Assembly: GCA_902785755.1 (NCBI GenBank)
Contig: CACZZO010000002.1
Span: 186,001-250,000 of the forward strand
Length of the DNA: 64,000 bases
Reading direction: 5' to 3'
Source: an uncultured Bacteroidia bacterium
GTDB lineage: Bacteria; Bacteroidota; Bacteroidia; Bacteroidales; F082
Every line of letters begins with the position of its first letter. Position 1 is the stretch's first letter. Below, in pieces: positions 16,764-25,768 of the stretch. The notes beneath the pieces were generated by a model. That model ran no database searches. It was not told the DNA's origin and saw only the letters and a list, made by a program, of their open reading frames with translations. The position numbers and the translations under genes were made by a program.

Positions 16764-16772
16764 GCAAAGGTG
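16764..16772 (-). promoter_or_regulatory. Near-consensus -7 box of the bifunctional nuclease gene
   Basis: CACCTTTGC on the - strand, one base off TAnnTTTGC, 23 bases before the ATG at 16741. The 252-base divergent spacer 16742-16993 holds this box and the hppA promoter. I see no gene in it. Confidence 0.35.
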
Positions 16773-16929
16773 TTGTCTCGCTAAAAAACTGATTGTCAAG
16801 CCTCTATTTCGGAACAAAACCTTCTTCCTTCAATCGTCAAAAGTAGGGACTTTTTCGGAAATGGACAAAAAAAGTTGCATCCATGAAAAAAACTGACAAA
16901 AAAGTTGGTGTATCAATTCATTTTGTCCT

Positions 16930-16938
16930 TATTTTTGT
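16930..16938 (+). promoter_or_regulatory. -7 box of hppA
   Basis: TATTTTTGT, one base off the consensus, 56 bases before the ATG. TTGG near 16903 could be the -33 element. Confidence 0.45.
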
Positions 16939-16993
16939 CCCGTCTAAGACAATAACCTTAAGGGCAAATTAAGTTTAACTAAATTATAACCTT

Positions 16994-19213
16994 ATGAGTA
17001 ACAGTATTGTTTACATCGTGTTAGCCGCCTCAATCCTGGCGCTGACATTCGCTTACATCTTCTTCAAACAGATGATGAAAGAAGATGAAGGCACGGATTT
17101 AATGAAGAAAATCGCTGCGTATGTCCGCAAGGGCGCGATGGCTTACCTGAAGCAGCAGTACAAAGTGGTGACTATCGTGTTCGTCATTTTGGCTGTGGTT
17201 TTCTTAGTGATGAGTCACTTCCACTTGCAGAACGGCATCGTGTGGTTCGCATTCCTCACGGGCGGTTTCTTCTCGGGCTTGGCGGGCTTCTTCGGCATGA
17301 AGACGGCCACCTACGCCTCGGCGCGTACTGCTAACGCCGCCCGTAAGTCACTCAACAGCGGCCTGCAAGTGGCTTTCCGCTCGGGTGCTGTCATGGGTCT
17401 CGTCGTGGTGGGCCTTGCCCTGCTCGACGTTTCCGTGTGGTTTCTTGTGCTGAATGGTACAGGCCTGCTTGAGGCTGTCGGTGCCGAAAACGACCTCATC
17501 ACCATTACGACCACCATGCTGACCTTTGGCATGGGTGCCTCCACGCAGGCTTTGTTTGCCCGTGTGGGTGGTGGTATTTACACCAAGGCTGCCGACGTCG
17601 GTGCTGACCTCGTCGGTAAGACTGAGTACAACATCCCCGAGGACGATCCGCGCAACCCCGCCACTATCGCCGACAACGTTGGTGACAACGTTGGTGACGT
17701 GGCCGGTATGGGTGCCGACCTTTATGAATCCTACGCTGGCTCCATCCTCGCTACAATGGCTTTAGGTGCTTCGGCATTCGCCACTGCCGCCGTCGAAGGA
17801 ATGCAGTTTAAGGCCGTGCTGGCTCCTATGCTGATTGCCGCTGTGGGCGTGTTGCTCTCCATCATCGGTATCTTCCTCGTGAAGACCAAGGAAAACGCTG
17901 GCATGAAGGAACTTCTCGGTGCATTGAGCCGTGGTACCAACGCTGCCGCCGTGCTTATCGCCGTGGCCACTTTCGGCATCATGTATTTCCTCTTCGGTAA
18001 GGAAACGGGCGACTTGGCCAATATGTGGTGGCAAACCTCGCTTTCTGTGGTGGTCGGCCTGCTGGCTGGTGTCATCATCGGAAAGGCTACTGAATACTAC
18101 ACTTCGCAAAGTTATAAACCCACCCAAAAAGTGGCCGAAAGCTCAAAGACCGGCCCTGCCACTGTGATTATCTCTGGCCTGGGCTTGGGTATGCTTTCCA
18201 CGGCCATTCCGGTCGTTACTGTGGGCGTGGCCATCGTTTTGGCTTACCTTTGCGCCAACGGATTCAACATTGAGTTTACTGCTGCCAACCTGTCGAGAGG
18301 TCTTTACGGTATCGGTATCGCCGCCGTGGGTATGCTCTCCACTTTGGGCATCACTTTGGCTACCGACGCTTACGGCCCCATCGCCGACAACGCCGGTGGC
18401 AACGCTGAAATGAGCGGCCTCGAACCCGAAGTGCGCAAGCGCACCGACGCTCTCGATGCCCTCGGCAACACCACTGCTGCCACAGGTAAGGGCTTTGCCA
18501 TCGGTTCTGCCGCTTTGACCGCCCTTGCGCTGTTGGCCTCCTACGTTGAGGAAATCAAGATTGCCTTGGTGCGTATCGGACAAGACCTGCCCAACGGCGT
18601 TGAAGCCGCTAAAGCCACTTTGGTGGACTTCATGGAAGCCTACAACGTCAATCTGATGAACCCCATCGTGCTCGTCGGTATCTTCATCGGTGCCATGATG
18701 GCCTTCGTGTTCTGCGGCATGACAATGAACGCCGTGGGTCGTGCTGCCCAGAAGATGGTGGAGGAAGTCCGCCGCCAGTTCAGCACCATCAAGGGCATCC
18801 TTGAGGGCAAGGCCGAACCCGACTACGAGCGTTGCGTGGCCATCTCCACCAAGGGCGCACAGCAGGAAATGTTGGTGCCTTCCATCCTCGCCATCCTCGT
18901 CCCGATTTTGACGGGTGTCATTTTGGGCGTTCCCGGCGTGCTGGGTCTGCTCATCGGCGGCTTGGCCACGGGCTTCGTCTTGGCCGTTTTCATGGCCAAC
19001 TCGGGCGGAGCTTGGGACAATGCCAAGAAGTATGTCGAGGAAGGCAACTTCGGCGGCAAAGGCTCTGAAAACCACAAGGCTACCGTGGTGGGCGACACCG
19101 TAGGCGACCCGTTCAAGGACACCAGCGGCCCCTCGCTCAACATCCTCATCAAACTGATGAGCATGGTGAGCATTGTGATGGCAGGACTGACCGTCACTTG
19201 CCACTTGCTGTAA
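16994..19213 (+). CDS. hppA: Membrane-bound ion-translocating pyrophosphatase, K+-dependent type
   Basis: Splits pyrophosphate in the cytoplasm and uses the energy to pump H+ and/or Na+ across the inner membrane. 739 residues, about 16 membrane helices. The active-site signature DVGADLVGKTEYNIPEDDPR is at about residue 200, and DNVGDNVGDVAGMGADLYES follows it. GNTTAATGKGFAIG near residue 490 has Ala where K+-independent enzymes have Lys, so K+ should activate it. Most Bacteroides-type relatives are K+-dependent and pump Na+ or both ions; the ion cannot be settled by eye. Single-gene unit with its own promoter and terminator. Confidence 0.95.
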   Translation: MSNSIVYIVLAASILALTFAYIFFKQMMKEDEGTDLMKKIAAYVRKGAMAYLKQQYKVVTIVFVILAVVFLVMSHFHLQNGIVWFAFLTGGFFSGLAGFFGMKTATYASARTANAARKSLNSGLQVAFRSGAVMGLVVVGLALLDVSVWFLVLNGTGLLEAVGAENDLITITTTMLTFGMGASTQALFARVGGGIYTKAADVGADLVGKTEYNIPEDDPRNPATIADNVGDNVGDVAGMGADLYESYAGSILATMALGASAFATAAVEGMQFKAVLAPMLIAAVGVLLSIIGIFLVKTKENAGMKELLGALSRGTNAAAVLIAVATFGIMYFLFGKETGDLANMWWQTSLSVVVGLLAGVIIGKATEYYTSQSYKPTQKVAESSKTGPATVIISGLGLGMLSTAIPVVTVGVAIVLAYLCANGFNIEFTAANLSRGLYGIGIAAVGMLSTLGITLATDAYGPIADNAGGNAEMSGLEPEVRKRTDALDALGNTTAATGKGFAIGSAALTALALLASYVEEIKIALVRIGQDLPNGVEAAKATLVDFMEAYNVNLMNPIVLVGIFIGAMMAFVFCGMTMNAVGRAAQKMVEEVRRQFSTIKGILEGKAEPDYERCVAISTKGAQQEMLVPSILAILVPILTGVILGVPGVLGLLIGGLATGFVLAVFMANSGGAWDNAKKYVEEGNFGGKGSENHKATVVGDTVGDPFKDTSGPSLNILIKLMSMVSIVMAGLTVTCHLL

Positions 19214-19235
19214 AGGCTTTTCAAACACTGAAAGA

Positions 19236-19272
19236 AAAATCCTCCGAGATTGGTTTCTCGGGGGATTTTTTG
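19236..19272 (+). terminator. Rho-independent terminator after hppA
   Basis: AAATCCTCCGAGA and TCTCGGGGGATTT pair around a short loop, then TTTTTG follows. Confidence 0.8.
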
Positions 19273-19338
19273 TCCTTGCCAATACCTCAAAATGGGAAAA
19301 TAATTCTGGTTTCCCGCCATCCACAATCCTTTTCTTAT

Positions 19339-19347
19339 TATCTTTGC
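19339..19347 (+). promoter_or_regulatory. -7 box TATCTTTGC
   Basis: Perfect consensus 20 bases before the ATG at 19368. The in-frame ATG near 19344 lies within the box and cannot be the start. Confidence 0.65.
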
Positions 19348-19367
19348 ACCCAAAGACACTTACGACT

Positions 19368-20969
19368 ATGGAAAATGCACAATTGGGAAGACGCTATCCT
19401 ATTGGGATTCAGACGTTTGAAAGATTAAGGAAAGAAAATTACCTTTATATTGACAAAACGGACTTGGTTTGGAAGATAACCAAGGAAAGTCCGTATGTGT
19501 TCCTCAGTCGTCCGCGAAGGTTCGGAAAAAGCCTGCTTTCCAGCACTTTGGCAGCTTATTTCCAAGGCAGGAGAGACTTGTTCGAAGGCTTGAAAATCAT
19601 GGAATTGGAGCAAGAGTGGGAAACCTATCCCGTCATCCAATTGGATTTGAGCGAAGCGAAAAACAAACAGACAGTGGAAGACTTGCGCGACACGCTTCTG
19701 CTGTTGATGAAGCCAGTGGTTGCCAAATATGGCCGCGACGAGGACGAAAAGTCTCCCGGAACATTGTTGAAAGGCCTTATCCGTCGTGCATACGAGCAGA
19801 CGAGCAAGCAAGTGGCAGTCATCATCGACGAGTATGACGCACCGCTTTTGGACGTGCTGCACGATGAGCGGTTGAAGGAATTCCGCATCGTCTTGCAGGA
19901 ATTTTTCCAGACCCTCAAAGCAAGTGAGGCCATGGTCAAGTTCTGCTTCATCACGGGCATCACCAAGTTCAGCCAATTGAGCATATTTTCCACCATCAAC
20001 AATTTGCTGAATGTTTCGATGGACCCAAGATATGCCGCCATCTGTGGCATCACGGAGGATGAGTTTTCCACCGACATGGCTCCCGACATCGCCATGCTGG
20101 CACGAGAGTACGAATGTAGCCCAGAGGAGATGTGTGCCAAACTGAAACTGCAATACGACGGCTATCGTTTTTCGGAGAAGTCGCCCGATATATACAATCC
20201 GTTCAGTTTGTTGAAGTGTTTCAACCACAGGAAAATAGCCAACTATTGGTTCGACAGCGGCACGCCTACCTTCCTCATCCGGCAGATGCAGCATTTTCGC
20301 ACCGACATCACCACAATGGACGACATGGAAGTGCCCTCGACGGCTTTCGACCGCCCAACCGAGGCCATGACCACCGCGCTGCCCTTGCTCTATCAAACTG
20401 GCTATATGACCATTAAGGGCTACGACCGTGATTCGTTTGCCTATACTTTAGGCATTCCCAATCAGGAGGTACGTTTGGGTTTTGTCGATGGACTTTTGCC
20501 GACCTACATCGGCCTCGATGGTGCGGATGTGCAAATGGGTTTCGCCTTGAAGTTTTGGCGGGCTTTGAGGGCGAAAGACCTCGACCTTGCCTTGAGGGAA
20601 ATGCAGGCCTATTTGGCCGGGTTGCCCTACATTGAAGGCTTCAAAAAGAAGTTGGAAGACATTTCCAATGCAGAAGGCTTTTATGAATGGTCGTTCTACT
20701 TGATTTTCAATATGTTGAACGTGTATGCAAAAACGCAAGTGAAATGTGTGGGAGGCCGCATTGATATGGTTGTTTATATGCCCGACACGGTTTATGTTTT
20801 CGAACTGAAGGTGAACGGCACTGCTGCGGAAGCCTTGAAGCAAATCGATACGAAGGGCTATGCCATTGCTTATCAGACAAATGGGCGCAAGGTGGTGAAG
20901 GCGGGAGTGAGTTTCTCGACCGAGAGCAAGACCATCAAGGATTGGGTCATCGCCGACTGTGGGGAATGA
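19368..20969 (+). CDS. AAA-ATPase-like plus PD-(D/E)XK nuclease protein (DUF1703 family)
   Basis: 533 residues. The N-terminal part is the AAA-ATPase-like domain: the start RRYPIGIQTFERLRKENYLY, then SRPRRFGKSLLSSTL (Walker-A-like, about residue 50) and VAVIIDEYDAPLLD (Walker B, about 150). The C-terminal 110 residues are a PD-(D/E)XK fold: GGRIDMVVYMPDTVYVFELK supplies the Asp and E-x-K. This family is hugely expanded in Bacteroidales, and its function is not established. Links to mobile DNA or defence have been suggested only from the fold. A second nuclease-fold gene follows 46 bases later. Confidence 0.85.
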   Translation: MENAQLGRRYPIGIQTFERLRKENYLYIDKTDLVWKITKESPYVFLSRPRRFGKSLLSSTLAAYFQGRRDLFEGLKIMELEQEWETYPVIQLDLSEAKNKQTVEDLRDTLLLLMKPVVAKYGRDEDEKSPGTLLKGLIRRAYEQTSKQVAVIIDEYDAPLLDVLHDERLKEFRIVLQEFFQTLKASEAMVKFCFITGITKFSQLSIFSTINNLLNVSMDPRYAAICGITEDEFSTDMAPDIAMLAREYECSPEEMCAKLKLQYDGYRFSEKSPDIYNPFSLLKCFNHRKIANYWFDSGTPTFLIRQMQHFRTDITTMDDMEVPSTAFDRPTEAMTTALPLLYQTGYMTIKGYDRDSFAYTLGIPNQEVRLGFVDGLLPTYIGLDGADVQMGFALKFWRALRAKDLDLALREMQAYLAGLPYIEGFKKKLEDISNAEGFYEWSFYLIFNMLNVYAKTQVKCVGGRIDMVVYMPDTVYVFELKVNGTAAEALKQIDTKGYAIAYQTNGRKVVKAGVSFSTESKTIKDWVIADCGE

Positions 20970-21015
20970 CGTAAAAAAACATACAATTTTGCAATATGCT
21001 TGGCATTTTATCGGC

Positions 21016-22152
21016 ATGAATGATGAATTAACTCTTAAACAAGAAGCTGCAACTGCACAAAATGCTTTGTACGAGCAAGTTGCAGAACTCATTAGGAAGT
21101 CACGCGATTATGTGCGTACTGCCGTTAACACCGCTATGGTGTATACTTATTACGGCATAGGTCAGCATATCGTTGAGAATGAGCAGCAAGGCCAAAACCG
21201 TGCGCAATATGGCAAGGCTGTTCTTAAAGAACTTTCAAAGCGTTTGACGAATGAATTTGGTCCGGGGTGGTCGGTGGATACGTTGGAAAATGCAAGAAAA
21301 TTGTTTCTTGTGTACTCAAAATCCGAGCCAGTGGTTCGGAAATCCATCAAAGAGTTGCCGTCAGGAGAGAATTCCGTACCAACGGTTCGGAAATCTGCCC
21401 TTATCGCGCAAGGCACCAAAGATCCGTCTTTTGTATTGCCGTGGAGCCATTATTTGATATTGATGCGCATTGACAATCCCGATGAACGAGGTTTTTATGA
21501 GATTGAAGCCTACAAGCAGCAATGGAACAAGCGCGAATTGCGTCGTCAGGTGGCCAGTTCGTTGTATGAACGCTTGGCTATGAGCCGCGACAAAGATGCG
21601 GTAATGCGTATGGCCAAAGAGGGTATGACAATGGAGAAAAACTCCGACATACTTCGCGACCCGATGGTGCTGGAGTTTTGTGGGCTTAAGCCCGACAATA
21701 CCTATTATGAGAGCGACTTAGAGAATGCCTTGATTGACAAATTGCAGCCGTTTTTGTTGGAATTGGGGAAAGGTTTCCTGTTTGAAGCCCGCCAAAAACG
21801 GTTCACTTTCAACGAGAAACATTTCTTTGTTGACCTTGTGCTATACAACCGCCTGCTGCAATGCTATGTGCTGATAGACTTGAAGGTGGACGACCTGACA
21901 CACCAAAACCTTGGACAGATGCAAATGTATGTCAACTATTATGACCGCTATGTAAAACAGGACTTCGAGAGGCCCACCATTGGGATATTGCTTTGCAAAC
22001 AGAAGGATGACGCATTGGTTGAACTGACATTGCCTGAAGACACCAACATCTATGCGCAACAATATGCCTTGTGCTTGCCCGACAAGACACTGTTACAAGA
22101 AAAAATGAAAGAGTGGATTGGCGAATACGAACAGATACAGCAGATGCCTTGA
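21016..22152 (+). CDS. YhcG-type PD-(D/E)XK nuclease family protein (DUF1016)
   Basis: 378 residues: helical DUF1016 N-domain (about 15-150, with YYGIGQHIVE and LENARKLFLVY), then the DUF1016 nuclease domain. FEARQKRFTFNEKHFFVDLV and YVLIDLKVDDL give the D and D-x-K catalytic residues. The middle holds VVRKS and TVRKS, an internal 16-residue near-repeat. A weak -7 box (CAATTTTGC, about 20984-20992) precedes the ATG; a longer start overlapping the upstream gene lies within it. Relatives accompany restriction systems and mobile elements, but none is seen here. Confidence 0.85.
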   Translation: MNDELTLKQEAATAQNALYEQVAELIRKSRDYVRTAVNTAMVYTYYGIGQHIVENEQQGQNRAQYGKAVLKELSKRLTNEFGPGWSVDTLENARKLFLVYSKSEPVVRKSIKELPSGENSVPTVRKSALIAQGTKDPSFVLPWSHYLILMRIDNPDERGFYEIEAYKQQWNKRELRRQVASSLYERLAMSRDKDAVMRMAKEGMTMEKNSDILRDPMVLEFCGLKPDNTYYESDLENALIDKLQPFLLELGKGFLFEARQKRFTFNEKHFFVDLVLYNRLLQCYVLIDLKVDDLTHQNLGQMQMYVNYYDRYVKQDFERPTIGILLCKQKDDALVELTLPEDTNIYAQQYALCLPDKTLLQEKMKEWIGEYEQIQQMP

Positions 22153-22287
22153 GGCATGGCAAAGCAGTTGGGGTAGAGGTATGGATAGGATCAATAGAGC
22201 GTGTTGGTGGTTTTGGTACGGTTTTTGAACATCCCAAAAATTTGTTTGAAAAATCGGAAGTTTTGAACAACGGACAACAATAATTAC

Positions 22288-22296
22288 TAATTTTGC
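22288..22296 (+). promoter_or_regulatory. -7 box TAATTTTGC of the DUF1573-aminotransferase unit
   Basis: Consensus box 22 bases before the ATG at 22318. The preceding 135 bases show no gene. Confidence 0.6.
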
Positions 22297-22317
22297 ACGC
22301 TTTTAATTTAAAACACA

Positions 22318-22776
22318 ATGAAAAAAGTTATCTATCTGCTTGGTATCATGCTCCTTATGGCTGGAGCGGCCAAGGCTCAGGACAGCAAAGCCCCGATGGG
22401 ACCAGAAATCGAATTTGAGAAAATCGTCCACGACTACGGCGATGTGCCTTACAACGGCAACGGCGAGTGCGAGTTCCGCTTCACCAATACCGGCACCGAA
22501 CCGCTGTTGGTGCAAAAACCCAAGTCGAGTTGCGGCTGCACGATTCCTTCGTGGCCCAAGGAACCCATCCTTCCCGGCGAGTCTGACGTAATCAAGGTGA
22601 CCTACCGCACCAACCGTGCCGGCAACATTAACAAGACCGTGACCGTCACCTCCAATGCCGTGAAAAACTCGACCGTGGTACTGCGCATCAAGGGCCGCGT
22701 GCTCGAACAACCCACTGAGGCCATGCCTGAAAAGAAGAACGATTTCGGCAACGGCTCACCTGTCAACAACAATTAA
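22318..22776 (+). CDS. Secreted DUF1573 domain protein
   Basis: 152 residues with a signal peptide (KKVIYLLGIMLLMAGAAKA, cut before QDS). The mature part is one DUF1573 domain, an Ig-like ASPM/SPD-2/Hydin fold: FEKIVHDYGDVPYNG, FRFTNTGTEPLLV, then SSCGCTIPSWPKEPILPGE and VTYRTNRAGNINKTVTVTSN. A Pro/Asn-rich tail follows. The family is abundant in Bacteroidota; its role is unknown. The aminotransferase gene starts 11 bases later and probably shares the transcript. Confidence 0.88.
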   Translation: MKKVIYLLGIMLLMAGAAKAQDSKAPMGPEIEFEKIVHDYGDVPYNGNGECEFRFTNTGTEPLLVQKPKSSCGCTIPSWPKEPILPGESDVIKVTYRTNRAGNINKTVTVTSNAVKNSTVVLRIKGRVLEQPTEAMPEKKNDFGNGSPVNNN

Positions 22777-22787
22777 ATCAAACATTT

Positions 22788-24005
22788 ATGCCACAAATAT
22801 CCAAAAAAGGTCTGGATTTGCCGCAGTCGGCTATCCGTAAACTTGTTCCTTTTGCCGATGCCGCCAAGGAACGCGGTGTCCATGTGTATCACCTCAACAT
22901 CGGCCAGCCCGACATCGAGACCCCGAAGGGTGCTTTGAAGGTTTTGGCTGAGACCGCCAAGGAACTTCCGGCCAGCCACGGTGTGTTGGAATACAGCCAC
23001 TCGGCGGGCATCCCGTCCTATCGTCGCGCCTTGTGCAACTATTACCATAGGCATGGCATCGATGTCACGCCTAACCAAGTGCTTGTCACCACGGGCGGTA
23101 GCGAGGCTTTGCAAATGGCCTTCACCGTGTGCCTCAACCCGGGCGACGAAATCATCATTCCAGAACCTTATTACACCAATTATAACACCTTCGCCAAGTT
23201 GTGCGATGCCAAGATTGTCACCATTCCCAGCGACATCAAGACGGGCTTTGCCCTGCCACCCATCGAGGAATTTGAGAAGGTCATCACGCCGCGCACCAAG
23301 GCCATCATGATTTGCAACCCCAACAACCCGACGGGTTATCTTTATACCCACGAGGAGCTGTTGAAGGTGGCCGGTTTGGTCAAGAAATACGACCTGTATC
23401 TCTTTGCCGACGAGGTGTATCGCGAGTTCTGCTACGATGGCCATAAGCACGTCAGTGTCATGCAGTTGGAAGGCTTGGAGCGCAACACCATTTTGTTCGA
23501 CTCCGTTTCTAAGCGTTATAGCGCTTGCGGTGCCCGTGTGGGCTGCATGGTGACCCGCAATAGTGAGGTCTATGCCATCGCCATGCGTTTGGCTCAGGCT
23601 CGGTTGTCGCCACCGTCGTTTGGTCAGATTTTCGCTGAGGCCGCCGTCGACACGCCGCAAGAGTATTTTGATGCCGTGCAAAGCGAGTATGTGGCCCGCC
23701 GTAATGTCATCGTCGAGGGTGTCAACAAGATTCCGGGCTGCTTCTGCCCGATGCCGAAGGGTGCTTTCTACACCGTCATCGACTTGCCCATTGACGACAG
23801 CGACAAGTTCTGCCAGTGGCTGCTCACCGATTTCAGTTACAATGGTGCCACCGTCATGTTGGCTCCTGCCACGGGCTTCTACGCCGACCCCGAAAAAGGC
23901 CGCCATCAAGCCCGCATCACTTACTGCATCTGCATCGACGATTTGAAGGCCGCCATGAAGTGCCTCGAAGAAGCCTTGAAGGTGTATCCGGGGAGGACGA
24001 GGTAA
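22788..24005 (+). CDS. PLP-dependent class I aminotransferase (aspartate aminotransferase fold)
   Basis: 405 residues. NIGQPDIETPKG near the start contacts substrate, NPNNPTGYLYTHEEL is the conserved Asn-Pro block, FADEVYREF binds the PLP ring, and SVSKRYSACGARVGC contains the PLP-linked Lys. CICIDD near the end replaces the more usual Arg-rich RISF-type block, although QARITYC supplies the carboxylate-binding Arg. Substrate specificity cannot be read. It ends just before a terminator. Confidence 0.9.
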   Translation: MPQISKKGLDLPQSAIRKLVPFADAAKERGVHVYHLNIGQPDIETPKGALKVLAETAKELPASHGVLEYSHSAGIPSYRRALCNYYHRHGIDVTPNQVLVTTGGSEALQMAFTVCLNPGDEIIIPEPYYTNYNTFAKLCDAKIVTIPSDIKTGFALPPIEEFEKVITPRTKAIMICNPNNPTGYLYTHEELLKVAGLVKKYDLYLFADEVYREFCYDGHKHVSVMQLEGLERNTILFDSVSKRYSACGARVGCMVTRNSEVYAIAMRLAQARLSPPSFGQIFAEAAVDTPQEYFDAVQSEYVARRNVIVEGVNKIPGCFCPMPKGAFYTVIDLPIDDSDKFCQWLLTDFSYNGATVMLAPATGFYADPEKGRHQARITYCICIDDLKAAMKCLEEALKVYPGRTR

Positions 24006-24026
24006 TCTGAGTATACAAAGTTGAAG

Positions 24027-24065
24027 AATCCCCGTTGGTCTGCAAGGCTTTCGGGGATTTTTTTG
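24027..24065 (+). terminator. Rho-independent terminator
   Basis: AATCCCCG and CGGGGATT form an 8-bp stem, followed by a run of Ts, just after the aminotransferase stop. Confidence 0.8.
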
Positions 24066-24090
24066 CTCCTGTTTTTCATCATTTTTCAAA

Positions 24091-24126
24091 AATTGTGGCG
24101 GTGTGGGCGGTTTTGTTTATTTTTGC
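24091..24126 (+). promoter_or_regulatory. Promoter block shared with two other small-gene loci
   Basis: GTGTGGGCGG followed by TTTTGTTTATTTTTGC. The last 16 bases are identical to those at 33040-33055 and 33469-33484, and GTGTnGG precedes all three at the same distance. It contains the -7 box TATTTTTGC (24118-24126). Confidence 0.6.
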
Positions 24127-24146
24127 AGGCAAATATTCTCATTTAT

Positions 24147-24536
24147 ATGACGAGAGATGAAAAAACTGCATATTGGCTTGATTTGGCTGATTACGACATA
24201 GAAACAGCAGAAGGTCTGTTCGTTGTAAAGCGTTGGCTATATGTAGGTTTCATGTGCCATCAAGTAATTGAAAAGACGCTGAAGGCCTATTGGTGCAAGA
24301 CACAGGATAACGACCCGCCCTACATTCATAATTTGGCGCAATTGTCAATCCGTAGCGGGTTATACGAGCAGATGTCGCCAGAGCAGCAGCGGACTATAGC
24401 CCAATTGATGCCCATGAACATTGAGGCACGCTATCCAGAATACAAGGAGCAGTTGCTAAATAGAATGACACAAGAATTTTGCCGTCAATTGATTGACGAA
24501 ACAAAAGCATTGCAGCAATGGATAAGGAACAAGTAA
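24147..24536 (+). CDS. HEPN domain protein
   Basis: 129 residues, mostly helical. LADYDIETAEGLFVVKRWLY and CHQVIEKTLKAYW are the first two helices of a HEPN domain, and PYIHNLAQL follows. It has no plain RX4-6H RNase motif, so it may be a partner or regulator rather than an active toxin. A nucleotidyltransferase gene overlaps its end by 19 bases. A longer upstream frame (from 24021) would run through the terminator and promoter and is rejected. Confidence 0.8.
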   Translation: MTRDEKTAYWLDLADYDIETAEGLFVVKRWLYVGFMCHQVIEKTLKAYWCKTQDNDPPYIHNLAQLSIRSGLYEQMSPEQQRTIAQLMPMNIEARYPEYKEQLLNRMTQEFCRQLIDETKALQQWIRNK

Positions 24537-24817
24537 TTGAAATAGTGAAAGAGTATAAAACGGCAATACTCAAGCAGATAAGCGATGCAAAAGTTTATCT
24601 TTACGGGTCATATAGCAAAGGCACGGCCCGTCCTGAAAGCGATATTGATGTGGCCGTTGTCGTTCCTGCGGTTCAAGACGATTGGTTGGATGTTTCAACT
24701 ACGCTTTGGTTGCTTGCCCCGCAAATCAATTGTCTAATTGAGCCAGTATTAATCGACCAACGTTTTCCTTCGCCATTATACGATGATGTTATGCGCACGG
24801 GCATCGCGATAGCATAA
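24518..24817 (+). CDS. Minimal nucleotidyltransferase, HEPN partner
   Basis: 99 residues. YGSYSKGTARPESDIDVAVV gives the GS-x10-DxD nucleotidyltransferase motif. Gene order is HEPN first, MNT second, the reverse of the mntA-hepT pair at 14 kb. The 19-base overlap indicates coupled translation. Likely a toxin-antitoxin-like or nucleotide-modifying pair; which partner controls the other is not visible. Confidence 0.82.
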   Translation: MDKEQVIEIVKEYKTAILKQISDAKVYLYGSYSKGTARPESDIDVAVVVPAVQDDWLDVSTTLWLLAPQINCLIEPVLIDQRFPSPLYDDVMRTGIAIA

Positions 24818-24835
24818 TTAGTTGGATTATTATCA

Positions 24836-25669
24836 TCATTTCAGTATCCCCTCCAATGCCGCCCGAAATTCCGGCATTGGGCAGTGCGTGTCGCGCTCAA
24901 TGATGAGTGTTTTGAGTCCGGCGAAGGGCAAGATTTTCTTTTCTATTTCATTGAGGGTAAGGTTCTTGCCGAAATAGGCAGGGGCAAAGGCTTCCCAAAA
25001 TCTGATGGAGGTGGCTTTCTCCATGTGGAAAGTCTCGCGGATGAAGTCTTCGTGGCTGAGTTTGCAACTCAGGTAAACCATGCCCACATCGAAAAGGGGA
25101 TTGCCGTAGCAGAAGTCACCTAAATCGATGAAATAGCGTTGGTTGGGCGTGAAGATGGCATTGGAAAACTGCAAGTCGCCGTGGATAGCTGTGTCAGTGT
25201 CGGGAACGCTGTCGATGAAGTTTCCAATCTTTTCCTTTTCGTCTGTCGTGAAAAACGGGTTCTCTGCCAAAAGCCTATGGTAGCGATCTTTTACATTTTC
25301 AAATTGTTTCGTATCCACATGGGTTTCATGCAGTTGCAGGCACATTTTGGCAAATTCCTCAGCGTATTGTTTCACTCTTTCGGGATGGTCGCCCGTGGCA
25401 CGAGAATAGGAAACTTTGTTCAAAATGCGTCGGAATCTGATGCCATAGCGACCTTCCTCGGTCACCACATAGTCACCGGGTTCGGGCGTGGAAATGCCTG
25501 ACTCATAAACCATTCGGGCAAGTCTCATTTCGTCCAACGGCTGCTGGATTTTTCCGGGGAAATAGAGTTTGAGCATTACCGTCGGGTCGGTCTTGTGGTC
25601 GTAACTCTCGCCGTTGGCCCCGCCGCCACTGAGGACATAGTCGTCCAAGGAAATTTTGATGGCTTCCAT
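24836..25669 (-). CDS. APH/choline-kinase-like phosphotransferase
   Basis: 277 residues with the aminoglycoside phosphotransferase fold. Near residue 165, AIHGDLQFSNAI is the catalytic HGD-x4-N loop, and FIDLGDFCYGNPLFDVG holds the metal-binding Asp. The N-lobe has VMLKLYFP, supplying the ATP-binding Lys. The closest family by memory is the TIGR02172 group of Bacteroidota and Firmicutes, whose substrate is unknown. Nothing here points to antibiotic resistance. Monocistronic, convergent with the HEPN-MNT pair. Confidence 0.82.
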   Translation of the reverse strand: MEAIKISLDDYVLSGGGANGESYDHKTDPTVMLKLYFPGKIQQPLDEMRLARMVYESGISTPEPGDYVVTEEGRYGIRFRRILNKVSYSRATGDHPERVKQYAEEFAKMCLQLHETHVDTKQFENVKDRYHRLLAENPFFTTDEKEKIGNFIDSVPDTDTAIHGDLQFSNAIFTPNQRYFIDLGDFCYGNPLFDVGMVYLSCKLSHEDFIRETFHMEKATSIRFWEAFAPAYFGKNLTLNEIEKKILPFAGLKTLIIERDTHCPMPEFRAALEGILK

Positions 25670-25741
25670 TTGCTATGGTTTGGATTTCTGCGACAAAAGT
25701 AGAAAAAAGATTCGGAAATCGTTTTGTTTTTCAAGTTTTTG

Positions 25742-25750
25742 TATTTTTGC
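25742..25750 (+). promoter_or_regulatory. -7 box TATTTTTGC of the partner-switch/alarmone operon
   Basis: Consensus box 19 bases before the ATG at 25769. It excludes the longer frame from 25724, which begins upstream of the promoter. Confidence 0.65.
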
Positions 25751-25768
25751 TGCAATTATTCTATTGAT

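Noticed and set aside
18143..19324. 393-codon open frame opposite hppA
   Set aside because: It is a His/Gly-rich shadow and runs through the hppA terminator.
24836..25669. Aminoglycoside resistance gene
   Set aside because: Only the general kinase fold is shared. The group is widespread in Bacteroidota without resistance, and there is no mobile or resistance context.
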